From contig CANRCT010000027.1 in the NCBI GenBank assembly GCA_947629175.1, positions 1 to 45,131 of the forward strand: DNA of 45,131 nucleotides, read 5' to 3'. Numbering within the stretch: the first letter of the stretch is position 1; every line of letters starts with the position of its first letter. The position numbers were made by a program, and so were the translations under genes. This DNA is from an uncultured Muribaculaceae bacterium. GTDB taxonomy: Bacteria > Bacteroidota > Bacteroidia > Bacteroidales > Muribaculaceae. Positions 1 to 7,554 of this stretch are shown one piece after another. Under the pieces are notes generated by a model, which worked only from the letters and a program-made list of their open reading frames with translations, was not told the DNA's origin and made no database searches.

Positions 1-6
1 AAATCA

Positions 7-684
7 TTAACTTTGCCGCATCAAAAGTGTCCCAGTCTGCTCCGGCGCACTGTCCCAGTCTGCTCCGGTTTTTCCATGACTCAAAAGACGATGTTTTATA
101 GCTATGTTGAGAATTGTCGCGATTCTCACACCTTCGCCACGTACCGGCCAAACAAGTTCTTTCAACCGACGATATATTTCATCAGCCGATAGATACGGGT
201 AATCCGGATTCTCAGTTATATCGTAACGTATGCTCCGGTAGCGTTCCCCGGCTCTCTCGAATGGTTTGTTATATCCTTCCGGGTCTTTGTTGTCCGTATT
301 GACGTTCGGAGTTATCTCTTTGGATTTTACGACGTTTGGAAATATATTCTCTATCGGGGGCATCCACAGAAATACAATCCGGTCATATATCTCTTTCGCA
401 ACAGGCGTGTTGTCACACCCCCTTTGACTATTGACAACGTACCATTCAATGTATGATGACAGCGACATATAAAGTTGCGACACATAATAATCACTCCCCT
501 TATCCTTGACTTCATTCCGGATAGCCTTTTCAAAAACAAGCTGATTATCTTCGAGATAAGCTGACAATTCGCCTAACCTCACGGACGAAACGGAGTCCAT
601 ATTGTTGCGAATCAAGTCGAGCGCGGCGACCAGACGTCCCAGGGTATGCTGTATCTCTACTACATCCATGTTCTCATTCGGCAT
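7..684 (-). CDS. Hypothetical protein of the mobile island
   Basis: A 225-residue soluble protein that I do not recognise. It has no signal peptide, membrane segment or catalytic motif that I can see. It is rich in charged residues, with a helical N-terminal half and a C-terminal part containing YPYLSADEIYRRLKEL. Its start codon lies inside the end of the PIN-domain gene (11-base overlap), so it is probably translated with that gene as the third member of the XRE-ImmA operon. The last 20 or so residues are encoded by the 18-base direct repeat at the window edge. The native C-terminus may therefore have been replaced by flanking mobile-element DNA. Confidence 0.6.
   Translation of the reverse strand: MPNENMDVVEIQHTLGRLVAALDLIRNNMDSVSSVRLGELSAYLEDNQLVFEKAIRNEVKDKGSDYYVSQLYMSLSSYIEWYVVNSQRGCDNTPVAKEIYDRIVFLWMPPIENIFPNVVKSKEITPNVNTDNKDPEGYNKPFERAGERYRSIRYDITENPDYPYLSADEIYRRLKELVWPVRGEGVRIATILNIAIKHRLLSHGKTGADWDSAPEQTGTLLMRQS
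28..68. repeat. 18-base direct repeat at the window edge
   Basis: The 18 bases TGTCCCAGTCTGCTCCGG occur at 28-45 and again at 51-68, a 23-base period. The repeat overlaps the 3' end of the leftward gene that follows, so that protein ends with a duplicated Thr-Gly-Ala/Asp-Trp type tail. A rightward TAACTTTG box (8-15) lies just before it. This looks like the edge of a mobile element or a tandem duplication, but the window ends too soon to tell which. Confidence 0.6.
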
Positions 685-1183
685 TGCCCCATAATTCTAT
701 ACGCCGTTGTATTTCCGATTTCGGAAGGCGTACATTTATTGAATACAGGTCTTTCAGTTTTCCGGCAGCAACGGCGGGCGTAATGACGGAATGTGCCACC
801 AGTTCATCGAACACAAACAATATCCCTTTGACCGTCAGCTTCCCGGTCTCGGCGTATTTCCTTAGCTGTCTGTCGCCCGTCAACAACGTAACACCGTGCT
901 TCCTCGCGTAATAGCAAACGGAGCAATCAGGGATTGAAAGGTTGCCGGACACAGCAGAATGTTCATCGACAATCTCTATAAGTTCTTCAGGCGTAAAACT
1001 CTCCACTCTTATTTTTCCTGCTGTCACGAGCCGTTCCATATCCCTATGCTGGAGAGGATTGGAAATCTCTGCCATTACGAAATCCACCGTGCATATCTCG
1101 TATGGCAGTTCACAGAATCTATCCAGCAGACCTATTGAATGGAGGTCGATGAATATGTTTGTGTCATTGACTATTATATTCAT
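674..1183 (-). CDS. PIN-domain protein, toxin-like ribonuclease
   Basis: A 169-residue single-domain protein. The acidic residues expected for a PIN nuclease can be placed: D7 in the N-terminal VNDTNIF strand, E39 in AEIS, D86 in SIPDCSV and D104 in LLTGDRQLR. PIN proteins cut RNA with a metal ion held by these residues, and many are toxins of type II toxin-antitoxin pairs. The gene starts 4 bases after the XRE-ImmA gene and overlaps the next gene by 11 bases, so the three form one operon. Pairing of PIN proteins with HTH-Zn-peptidase proteins has been proposed as a toxin-antitoxin arrangement from comparative genomics. Whether this one is toxic is inference. Confidence 0.75.
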   Translation of the reverse strand: MNIIVNDTNIFIDLHSIGLLDRFCELPYEICTVDFVMAEISNPLQHRDMERLVTAGKIRVESFTPEELIEIVDEHSAVSGNLSIPDCSVCYYARKHGVTLLTGDRQLRKYAETGKLTVKGILFVFDELVAHSVITPAVAAGKLKDLYSINVRLPKSEIQRRIELWGNAE

Positions 1184-1187
1184 CCTC

Positions 1188-2246
1188 TCACACTAATTGA
1201 AGATGCGACTTCACGCTTTCCACAGAGGTGTTAAGCAATACGGCTGCCTTGGAAAAGGTGATGGCTTCATCTGCCAGCGCACGATAGACCATGCGGGCGA
1301 ATCGTCCGGATCGTTCAGCGACAGCCCTTGATTTTTCGGCCAATGCTTTGAAATCGGGGAGCTTGTTTTTCTTGTTCTGGTAGCCGGAGTAACGGTTTGC
1401 GGTAATCACTCCGTTGACATGTAGCGAGGCCATTATGTCATCTACCGAAATTCCGAACTGGCTCTGTATGTCGGTAAGTTCCGATAATGATATGTCATGC
1501 CGGGTCTCGCCGACCTTACCCTTCAGCACACTTACAGGCAGCAGAAACTCGCTGGCGAAGGCATTGCAGATGTTCTCCACCTCCTTTGACGGTACATCGC
1601 CGGAAACGTCGAGGAGAAGATGCCCCAGCTCATGCAGCGCGGTAAACCGCTTGCGCTCGGTGATAAAGCCGCCGTTTATGACTATAAGGGGGATTGAGCC
1701 GTTGGCGTATCCGCTGAGTCCATCAAAATCCTTGTTCTCTGCAATCTCTATGACTTTGACGCCGTTTTCTTCAAGAACCTCGATTACATTGGAAACACCG
1801 TCACTGCCGAGTCCGAGATATTTTCTTACCTCATTGGCATGGGCTGCGGCTTCTTCAGGAGTGCGGACGCTCATGCGAGGCATAGAGAAAACAGTGGAGC
1901 AGCCACAGAGCTGTTCCACCTCCAGATAGCGTTCCAGCTCCTCGCGCACCCTCTCCCTTACAGCAGAGGCCATGCGCTCCGGGAAACGGGGCTTTTTGCG
2001 GAACTCCACATGATTGACCTCCACAGTGAACGGACGGAAGAAATAGTCAATCTTGACACCCAAAGCAGCCGAAAGTGATATAAGCACCCGGCTGTCCGGC
2101 ATCATAAGCCCTTTCTCATATTTGTTGATGGCCTGTCGGGTAATGGACGGATTGACAGACTGCGAGAGCCTTTCCAGAGAAAAACCTTTCATCAGCCGTG
2201 CCTGACGCAATCGGCGTGAAAATATGTCGTTGGCTTGCTTGTTCAT
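1188..2246 (-). CDS. XRE-family HTH regulator fused to ImmA/IrrE metallopeptidase
   Basis: A 352-residue protein with two domains. Residues of about 10-70 form an XRE helix-turn-helix (SRRLRQARLMKGFSLERLSQ through the INKYEKG recognition region). A C-terminal DUF955/ImmA zinc peptidase carries HELGH at about 205-209 and a downstream glutamate in NAFASEFLLP. Proteins of this type repress mobile-element or toxin genes and are cleaved, or cleave a partner, on induction. I chose the ATG at 2246. The longer frame would start at a TTG inside the promoter, while the ATG sits about 15 bases after the likely transcription start. The gene heads an operon with the PIN and hypothetical genes and probably represses itself through the palindrome upstream. 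Confidence 0.85.
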   Translation of the reverse strand: MNKQANDIFSRRLRQARLMKGFSLERLSQSVNPSITRQAINKYEKGLMMPDSRVLISLSAALGVKIDYFFRPFTVEVNHVEFRKKPRFPERMASAVRERVREELERYLEVEQLCGCSTVFSMPRMSVRTPEEAAAHANEVRKYLGLGSDGVSNVIEVLEENGVKVIEIAENKDFDGLSGYANGSIPLIVINGGFITERKRFTALHELGHLLLDVSGDVPSKEVENICNAFASEFLLPVSVLKGKVGETRHDISLSELTDIQSQFGISVDDIMASLHVNGVITANRYSGYQNKKNKLPDFKALAEKSRAVAERSGRFARMVYRALADEAITFSKAAVLLNTSVESVKSHLQLV

Positions 2247-2262
2247 ATCTGCGATTCGTTTA

Positions 2263-2298
2263 GTTGACAAAGTTAATAATAATATTTTATTTGTCAAC
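2263..2298 (-). promoter_or_regulatory. Leftward promoter overlapped by a perfect palindromic operator
   Basis: On the minus strand, TTG (2295-2297) is followed after 19 bases by TAACTTTG (2268-2275), an exact Bacteroidetes TAnnTTTG box. Two 9-base arms, GTTGACAAA (2263-2271) and TTTGTCAAC (2290-2298), form a perfect inverted repeat with an 18-base spacer. One arm covers the -33 element and the other the -7 box. A dimer bound here would block polymerase, which fits autorepression by the XRE-ImmA protein encoded just downstream. Confidence 0.75.
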
Positions 2299-2351
2299 CA
2301 TAATAAGAGGGGAAAAGTTCACATTTAGAGAATTATCCCCTATCATTGCGG

Positions 2352-3716
2352 TCATTCCATCAATCCGATAAGTTCTTTCTTCATGTCATCGTCAATATCG
2401 CGGTATCTGGCGAAAGCCCGGCTCCCTTCCTTGTGACCGCTCAATGCGCCTACAAGATTAGGGTCTTTCACTTTCTTGTAAAGGTTGCCTACGAATGTAC
2501 GCCGGGCAAGGTGGCTGCTTGCAATCTCATTTATAGGACGCTGCTCTTCCTCTCCGGTGGTGGGGTTGAGTATCGTCACTATTCGGGTTATCCCACACTC
2601 CTTGAATATCTTTTTGATTGCCACGTTGTATTTCTGAGAGCTGATGAACGGCAGAATCCGGCCGTCGCTGTCCTCTCCTTTATAGCGTTCAAGTATCTCT
2701 TTCGCCCTCTGCGTCAGGGGAACACGAATCACAGTCGGACGCTCCCCCTTGGTTTTGCTGGCTATATACTCCACGGCATCATTTATAACATTTGCCGGAG
2801 TAAGACGCATAAGGTCGGAAATGCGGCATCCGATGCAGCAATGAAAGATGAAGATGTCTCGCTGCACGGCAAGTGATTTATTGGACGACAGGTCGAAATC
2901 AGCTATACGGTCGCGCTCCTCCAACGTAATGTAATAAGGAGTGCCGTAATGCTCCGTTGTCTTGCCCTTGTACTTTGTAAAAGGGTTGTTGGTAGTCAGA
3001 CCTTCTTCAATAGCCCAGTGGAAGAATGTGCGCAGGCAGGCGAATATGTTTATGATAGTGTTGTCGCCCTTCGGAAAAGGACGGCGTGATTTACGCGCCT
3101 TTCTTGTTTCTGCCGGATACTGCTCGAATATCTTTGGATATTTGTCGAATATCTCCGGCTCATTGCGCAGGAACCGCTCGTAATCTTCCAGTATGTCGGT
3201 GGAGAACATCTCGAAGTCAAGTTTTGCGGGAAGCTGTCGCTTCACCTTGCGGTAGAGCTCAAACCGATGGAGGCTCCGGCTTAATACGCCGTACCTTCGG
3301 TGACGCCATTCAGAAAGGCCGCGCTTAGTAGGAAATTCCTTGACAAGCTCAATGAACTTCTTTTGCAGCTTCTCTTCAACCGCTTTGGGTTTGCGCTCAC
3401 GCTTGGGATGATGGAAGCGGTCGATCTCCTTCTCAAACAACTCCTTTTTCAATTTCTCGGCAGGAGTCGTTTCGCAGAGGGTGAATATCATCTGCTCTAA
3501 ATTATGGAGTGTGTTTTCAATCTCCCTAAGTTCAGCCGTGAGCTTAGGATTGGCTCGTGGATAAACGAATTTCCCCTCCACAAAGCGTTCTTTAGCGATG
3601 AAGATACCGCTTCTCACACGCACCCGTGTTGTGCGGTTTGAGTTTATTCTAAGCATAAACTCAACGCGGCCATTACCATCTTCTTTTGTTGATAAGGAGC
3701 GAGTTATAGTTGCCAT
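2352..3716 (-). CDS. Tyrosine recombinase / integrase
   Basis: A 454-residue site-specific recombinase of the phage integrase family as found in Bacteroidales mobile elements. The N-terminal part has an arm-binding-like beta region and a SAM-like core-binding domain at about 115-250. The catalytic domain shows R298 (CCIGCRISDL), a probable K321 or K323, H402 and R405 (SSHLARRTF), H428 (LSGHKEG) and the nucleophile Y438 (FARYRDI), so it looks intact. It most likely moves the island carrying the XRE-ImmA/PIN operon. Whether it could also flip the promoter at 23.8 kb cannot be judged from sequence. Its promoter lies at 3782-3813. Confidence 0.9.
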   Translation of the reverse strand: MATITRSLSTKEDGNGRVEFMLRINSNRTTRVRVRSGIFIAKERFVEGKFVYPRANPKLTAELREIENTLHNLEQMIFTLCETTPAEKLKKELFEKEIDRFHHPKRERKPKAVEEKLQKKFIELVKEFPTKRGLSEWRHRRYGVLSRSLHRFELYRKVKRQLPAKLDFEMFSTDILEDYERFLRNEPEIFDKYPKIFEQYPAETRKARKSRRPFPKGDNTIINIFACLRTFFHWAIEEGLTTNNPFTKYKGKTTEHYGTPYYITLEERDRIADFDLSSNKSLAVQRDIFIFHCCIGCRISDLMRLTPANVINDAVEYIASKTKGERPTVIRVPLTQRAKEILERYKGEDSDGRILPFISSQKYNVAIKKIFKECGITRIVTILNPTTGEEEQRPINEIASSHLARRTFVGNLYKKVKDPNLVGALSGHKEGSRAFARYRDIDDDMKKELIGLME

Positions 3717-3781
3717 TTGTTGGGATTTTTGAGGTGCTAAGTCGTTTGTTAAAACAAATTAACACTTGGTTTGTCTATATA

Positions 3782-3813
3782 CAAAGCTACAAATAAAATA
3801 GTTACGCTCCAAA
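3782..3813 (-). promoter_or_regulatory. Promoter of the integrase gene
   Basis: On the minus strand, TTTG (3810-3813) and TAGCTTTG (3782-3789) are separated by 20 bases, matching the Bacteroidetes consensus. The leader to the integrase ATG is about 60 bases. It contains an AT-rich near-palindrome TTTGTTAAAACAAA that might be an operator. Confidence 0.6.
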
Positions 3814-3828
3814 TTTTAGCCTAAATTT

Positions 3829-3848
3829 TTGTCCCCCGATTGTCCCCC
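3829..3848. repeat. Two TTGTCCCCC repeats one helical turn apart
   Basis: TTGTCCCCC occurs at 3829-3837 and 3840-3848, an 11-base period, just upstream of the integrase promoter. Short repeats spaced by one turn beside an integrase gene are typical of arm-type binding sites for the recombinase or an excisionase. That role is inferred from position only. Confidence 0.4.
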
Positions 3849-4013
3849 AAAGTGATTTTTAGCGGAATGTCTTGGCAACGAATGACACTTATTTTAACAA
3901 TTATAACTTCATAACAAATTGGAATATAGATACTTGTCAATTTCTCCAAAGCTCAAACCCACTTCCATATTCTTGCATAGCCTTTCATTTGGTTGCTTCC
4001 GCTTCGAGCACAA

Positions 4014-4046
4014 AAAATCCCGCTGCCCCTCCGGCCGCGGGATTTT
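4014..4046 (-). terminator. Rho-independent terminator of operon L
   Basis: A perfect 10-base stem, AAAATCCCGC (4014-4023) and GCGGGATTTT (4037-4046), encloses a 13-base loop. On the minus strand the stem is followed by a run of six T. It lies about 140 bases after the last gene of operon L, so it probably ends that transcript. T-rich flanks on both sides mean it could also work for rightward transcripts. Confidence 0.85.
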
Positions 4047-4185
4047 CTCATCTCCTCCCCACAAAAGCTCCACCCCTCCAAAAAAATTCCGGCCCGGACA
4101 TAACGCCAAGGCCGGAAAACATGTTATTAAGTAATTGTAATGTCTATATCATTAAAGAACGGCGTTGTTATGTTGCTCCAGCGGT

Positions 4186-4959
4186 CTAAATAATTATGCC
4201 GAACTTATAAAACGCCATTTGGAGTATGCGATAGGCATACCGCAGACTTTCTGTAGCGATATTGGCTCGAACTCCGTTTTTGCGATAGGCGCGCAGATGA
4301 TCGCGAAGTATCGCCTTATGGCTCTGCAATCCGGAGGTGGATGCTCCACCGGTGCGCATCGTGACGAAATCCATCGGGATATATTTAGTCGATATTCGAT
4401 TGACGTACATTAGGCGAAGAAGCTGCTCGAAATCGGCGGCTACCTTAAATTGCAGGTCGAATGCTCCTAAAGCCTGATAGACATGGCGTCGGCAGTAGAA
4501 TGACGGATGGGCAGGCATGAAGCCAAAGCGCATCTGCCATGGCCGGAAACTCCGCGAACTGTAATAGCGTACACATTTCGAAAGGTCATCAGGGCTTACG
4601 AAATGGATATCGCCATATACTGCATCCACTCCCTCAATTTCACGCGCCACACGCTCGAGAACATAGTCAGAAGTATAGAAGTCATCACTGTTGAGTATTC
4701 CCACTACGTCGCCGGTAGCCATCGCAAGACCCTTATTCATCGCATCATAAAGCCCACGGTCGGGCTCGCTGATCCACTTTAGACGTCCCTCGAACCGTGC
4801 TTCGTACTCCTTGACGATATCGATAGTATTATCAGCAGATTTCCCATCCACGACGATGACCTCGATATTTTTATAAGTTTGCTGTATAACAGAACTGAAA
4901 GTACCTTCTAATGTTCTATCACTATTGAAAGTTGCAAGTATAATACTTATTGTCATCAT
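4186..4959 (-). CDS. Family 2 glycosyltransferase (WcaA/WcaE-like)
   Basis: A 257-residue GT-A glycosyltransferase. The N-terminus ISIILATFNSDRTL and VVDGKSADNT are the nucleotide-binding core of family 2. GILNSDDF at about residue 88-95 gives the metal-binding acidic motif, and MPAHPSFYCRR with the later AADFEQLLR resembles the acceptor region of WcaE-like enzymes. It should add one sugar to the repeat unit on the cytoplasmic side of the inner membrane. Donor and linkage cannot be read from sequence. It is the last gene of operon L, separated by 47 bases from the fusion gene, and is followed by the terminator at 4014-4046. Confidence 0.85.
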   Translation of the reverse strand: MMTISIILATFNSDRTLEGTFSSVIQQTYKNIEVIVVDGKSADNTIDIVKEYEARFEGRLKWISEPDRGLYDAMNKGLAMATGDVVGILNSDDFYTSDYVLERVAREIEGVDAVYGDIHFVSPDDLSKCVRYYSSRSFRPWQMRFGFMPAHPSFYCRRHVYQALGAFDLQFKVAADFEQLLRLMYVNRISTKYIPMDFVTMRTGGASTSGLQSHKAILRDHLRAYRKNGVRANIATESLRYAYRILQMAFYKFGIII

Positions 4960-5006
4960 TTATCTGATCAGACAATCAAAGGTTTAGACATTATAATTAT
5001 GCAAAA

Positions 5007-6824
5007 TCAGGAGTCCAAACTTTCAAGAGCCTGTAAAAGCTTTTCGTTTTCTCTTGGCGATCTGATAGCTATACGAATTACATTTTGACCTTCAAGAAAT
5101 TTTTTTCTGTTGAGATCGCTTATAAGGATATCTTTTCTTATTAACAGTTCAGCCAATTCACGTGAAGAATATTTATCTACGACTCGGCACATAAAATAAT
5201 TGGCTTGGGATGGCATCACATGTAAGTATCTGATTGATTTTAGTTTTTCATAGAATATTTCTCTCTCCTGAATAAATCTTGCACAAGCATCCTTATATGC
5301 TTTATCATATTTACCATATATTTGCATATAATACTCCCCAAAAGAATTGATATTCCATATCGATACATCTCTTTTTATCATGCTGATGATATCTGAATCC
5401 GATGAAGCGAGTATGCCGAGTCGCAAACCTGGAACACCATATGATTTGCTAATCGACTTGATTACAATTAGATTGTCATATTTTTGAAGAATGTCATTTC
5501 TTAACAGTGAATTGTTCTCAAAATCACATGAGAAGTCGACAAAACTTTCATCTATGATTAACTTTATCCCCTTCTCAGATGCCCATTGCAAAAGATTTTC
5601 AAGATCTTTCATGGGAATGTAATTCCCGGAAGGATTATCTGGATTTATGAGCAATAGAGTTGTGATAGTATGATTCGTATAATAATTCATTATATCTCCC
5701 GCACTATACCTATAATCCCTGTCGTTTACTACAAAGGGGACGATGTCTTCTTGAGATAGTCGATTGGGATATTCTTCAAACGTAGGATAAATAATGCCAA
5801 TCTTTCCTCTGTGAATTTTTTCCAAATAAGTCTTTATCAACTCTGCTGCACCATTTCCAACCACAACATACTCCTGATCTATTCCGAAATATTTTGCAGC
5901 AAGCAACGAATTCACATTCATTCCTGATGGATAATTTGTCAATAATTCACTGAAATTTGACTTCATTTCATCCAACAATCTTTGGGGAGGGAAAAATGGA
6001 TTAACTAAATAACAAAAATCCATTAGACCGAAGAAACGCCAATACCCTCCATATCTCTTTTGTAATTTGTCAAACCGTTCTTCGTGAGACGCAAATATAA
6101 CAGAAGCGATATCTAGATCTTGGACATCATCTATCTCATACCATTTCTGGCCATTTAATGGGAGTGCCTTCAACGATGAACTTTTCAACAACGTAATCAC
6201 CCTTAGAACCTGCTCATAATACTCATTTGAACCCATTACTTTTGTATATGCCTCCAAAAAAGGCACATACTCATCACGGCAAAACTCTTTACTGAACTTA
6301 TAGATATTTACAGTCTTGTAATACACATCAATATCTTCATAACGGAAAGCCTCTTTGGGAATAAAATTGATGATTTCATTATCGGCATTTATCCTTACCA
6401 TCGTGCCATCCATCCAACTCTCATATTTTGCGACAAGAGCGAGATTAGGCTCATGGTGATTTACGAGCATTTCTAATATACTATCCTCAAAAATAAGGTC
6501 GGATTCCAATAGAATAGTATCATCCTCACTCAACCAATCTTTAGCGAGTGACAGAGAATATATGTTATTCGTCTTATCGAAAATGGGATTATGGACGAAT
6601 TCGAATTTCTTGACATTCGGATAATTATCCAGAATGTATTTTTTTAATTTTTCTCCTTTATAGCCAGTTACTATAATGATTCTTGAAAGATTAAATGTGA
6701 TCAATTGTTTGATAAATCTATCTATCAAACGTTCTCCGTTGACCTCGACCATACATTTAGTATTGTCTTTAGTTGCCTTACCAAGGCGCCGACCCATTCC
6801 GGCAGCCAGAATCAGAGCTTGCAT
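5007..6824 (-). CDS. Fusion of LicC-like nucleotidyltransferase and CobD/HisC-like PLP enzyme
   Basis: A 605-residue two-domain enzyme. Residues 1-240 are a sugar/choline-phosphate nucleotidyltransferase: LAAGMGRRLG at 6-15, D109 in ESDL, and WYEIDDVQDL at 228-237 as in LicC-type CTP enzymes. Residues of about 265-605 are a fold-type I class I/II aminotransferase: NPDNPSG at 394-400, D425 in IIDESFVDF, PLP lysine K460 in SISKSYG, and a substrate arginine near 584-588. It overlaps the licD-like gene by 13 bases. Together they probably make a CDP-activated amino-alcohol or aminophosphonate and transfer it to the glycan. The PLP half resembles phosphothreonine/phosphoserine decarboxylases, which would give CDP-ethanolamine. 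It also matches the domain plan of PntC-transaminase fusions that make CMP-aminoethylphosphonate. No PEP mutase gene is visible, so the substrate stays open. Confidence 0.85.
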   Translation of the reverse strand: MQALILAAGMGRRLGKATKDNTKCMVEVNGERLIDRFIKQLITFNLSRIIIVTGYKGEKLKKYILDNYPNVKKFEFVHNPIFDKTNNIYSLSLAKDWLSEDDTILLESDLIFEDSILEMLVNHHEPNLALVAKYESWMDGTMVRINADNEIINFIPKEAFRYEDIDVYYKTVNIYKFSKEFCRDEYVPFLEAYTKVMGSNEYYEQVLRVITLLKSSSLKALPLNGQKWYEIDDVQDLDIASVIFASHEERFDKLQKRYGGYWRFFGLMDFCYLVNPFFPPQRLLDEMKSNFSELLTNYPSGMNVNSLLAAKYFGIDQEYVVVGNGAAELIKTYLEKIHRGKIGIIYPTFEEYPNRLSQEDIVPFVVNDRDYRYSAGDIMNYYTNHTITTLLLINPDNPSGNYIPMKDLENLLQWASEKGIKLIIDESFVDFSCDFENNSLLRNDILQKYDNLIVIKSISKSYGVPGLRLGILASSDSDIISMIKRDVSIWNINSFGEYYMQIYGKYDKAYKDACARFIQEREIFYEKLKSIRYLHVMPSQANYFMCRVVDKYSSRELAELLIRKDILISDLNRKKFLEGQNVIRIAIRSPRENEKLLQALESLDS

Positions 6825-7525
6825 ACAGATAAAGTTAAGTTTAAATTTGATTGCAAACGATTAATACATTTTCCCATAAGCCGTTGCTGCACTTTTTGGG
6901 AAAGTGGCATAAACAACCACCTTGGAATAGTCGCCTTTAAGTGTTCCTTCATTGCAAATAACCATCGATTTACTTTATTCATCGAATAATTATTCCATTG
7001 AACTGGGGTCTTCCAATCCGACCCATATTCTCCTACAAGGTATTCTTCCCATTGTCGGGGAATGTTGAATTCGAAGCCTTTGAATACAATTTTTGCCGAA
7101 TCAGTGATATGTCTACTTAAGTTGACCCATCCTGAACACACTCTTAATTCAGAATTCAGCCGTCGATAAAAATACAGATCTATGTATTCTCCTTGGCGCA
7201 TTATTGAGATCAGATCATTCCGATCGAATCGACAGATTGTAAAACCACTTTCATTCAGTTCAGGAAGGATTTCAAAGAAACGTCCGCGATCCTCATCAAG
7301 GAAAGTGAGATCAATATCTTCGTCATGTGATATAAAGTCTTTTTCTCGGATTGCTCCTAAAAGAGTACCGAATGCCAATTGAAATGGTATACCATGTCTA
7401 TCTAATATTTTTTTTAGCAATATGAGATTCTCAAATGCTCTAGACTTATTAATTTGTTTCACTCCCGGATAAAGAGGTACTAGTTTATAGCGATAACAAC
7501 ATTTACCATATTTAATCAACGGCAT
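6812..7525 (-). CDS. LicD-family phosphotransferase
   Basis: A 237-residue LicD-like protein (phosphocholine transferase family). The signature is clear: AFGTLLGAIREKDF at 51-64 followed by the acidic HDEDIDL at 67-73. LicD enzymes move a phosphorylated alcohol, such as phosphocholine, from its CDP form onto a surface glycan. The gene directly precedes and overlaps the nucleotidyltransferase-aminotransferase fusion that should make the CDP donor. This strongly suggests the pair adds a positively charged phospho-substituent to the polysaccharide of operon L. The exact group is unknown. LicD-like proteins can also transfer ribitol or glycerol phosphate. Confidence 0.85.
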   Translation of the reverse strand: MPLIKYGKCCYRYKLVPLYPGVKQINKSRAFENLILLKKILDRHGIPFQLAFGTLLGAIREKDFISHDEDIDLTFLDEDRGRFFEILPELNESGFTICRFDRNDLISIMRQGEYIDLYFYRRLNSELRVCSGWVNLSRHITDSAKIVFKGFEFNIPRQWEEYLVGEYGSDWKTPVQWNNYSMNKVNRWLFAMKEHLKATIPRWLFMPLSQKVQQRLMGKCINRLQSNLNLTLSVCKL

Positions 7526-7554
7526 ACCAATAGTTTATTAGGGTTTTCATCATT

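Larger units (their letters stand above)
3717..4185. other. Gene-free region between integrase and operon L
   Basis: About 470 bases with no convincing gene. It contains the integrase promoter, the paired TTGTCCCCC repeats and the hairpin terminator of operon L. A possible att site should lie here because an integrase usually sits beside its attachment site, but no tRNA gene or long direct repeat of the left window edge is visible. Small open frames within it overlap the terminator and are not credible genes. Confidence 0.6.

Noticed and set aside
2308-2341. AGGGGA/TCCCCT hairpin after the integrase as a terminator
   Set aside because: The stem is only 6 bases with a long loop and no clear T run on the minus strand.
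2352-3716. The tyrosine recombinase as the enzyme that flips the promoter at 23.8 kb
   Set aside because: It sits with mobile-island genes, resembles an element integrase, and no copy of the 22-base repeat is near it. It is not excluded, but nothing supports it.
5007-6824. Naming the fusion protein PntC outright
   Set aside because: The domain order fits, but no PEP mutase or phosphonopyruvate decarboxylase is present, and the PLP domain looks as much like a CobD-type decarboxylase.
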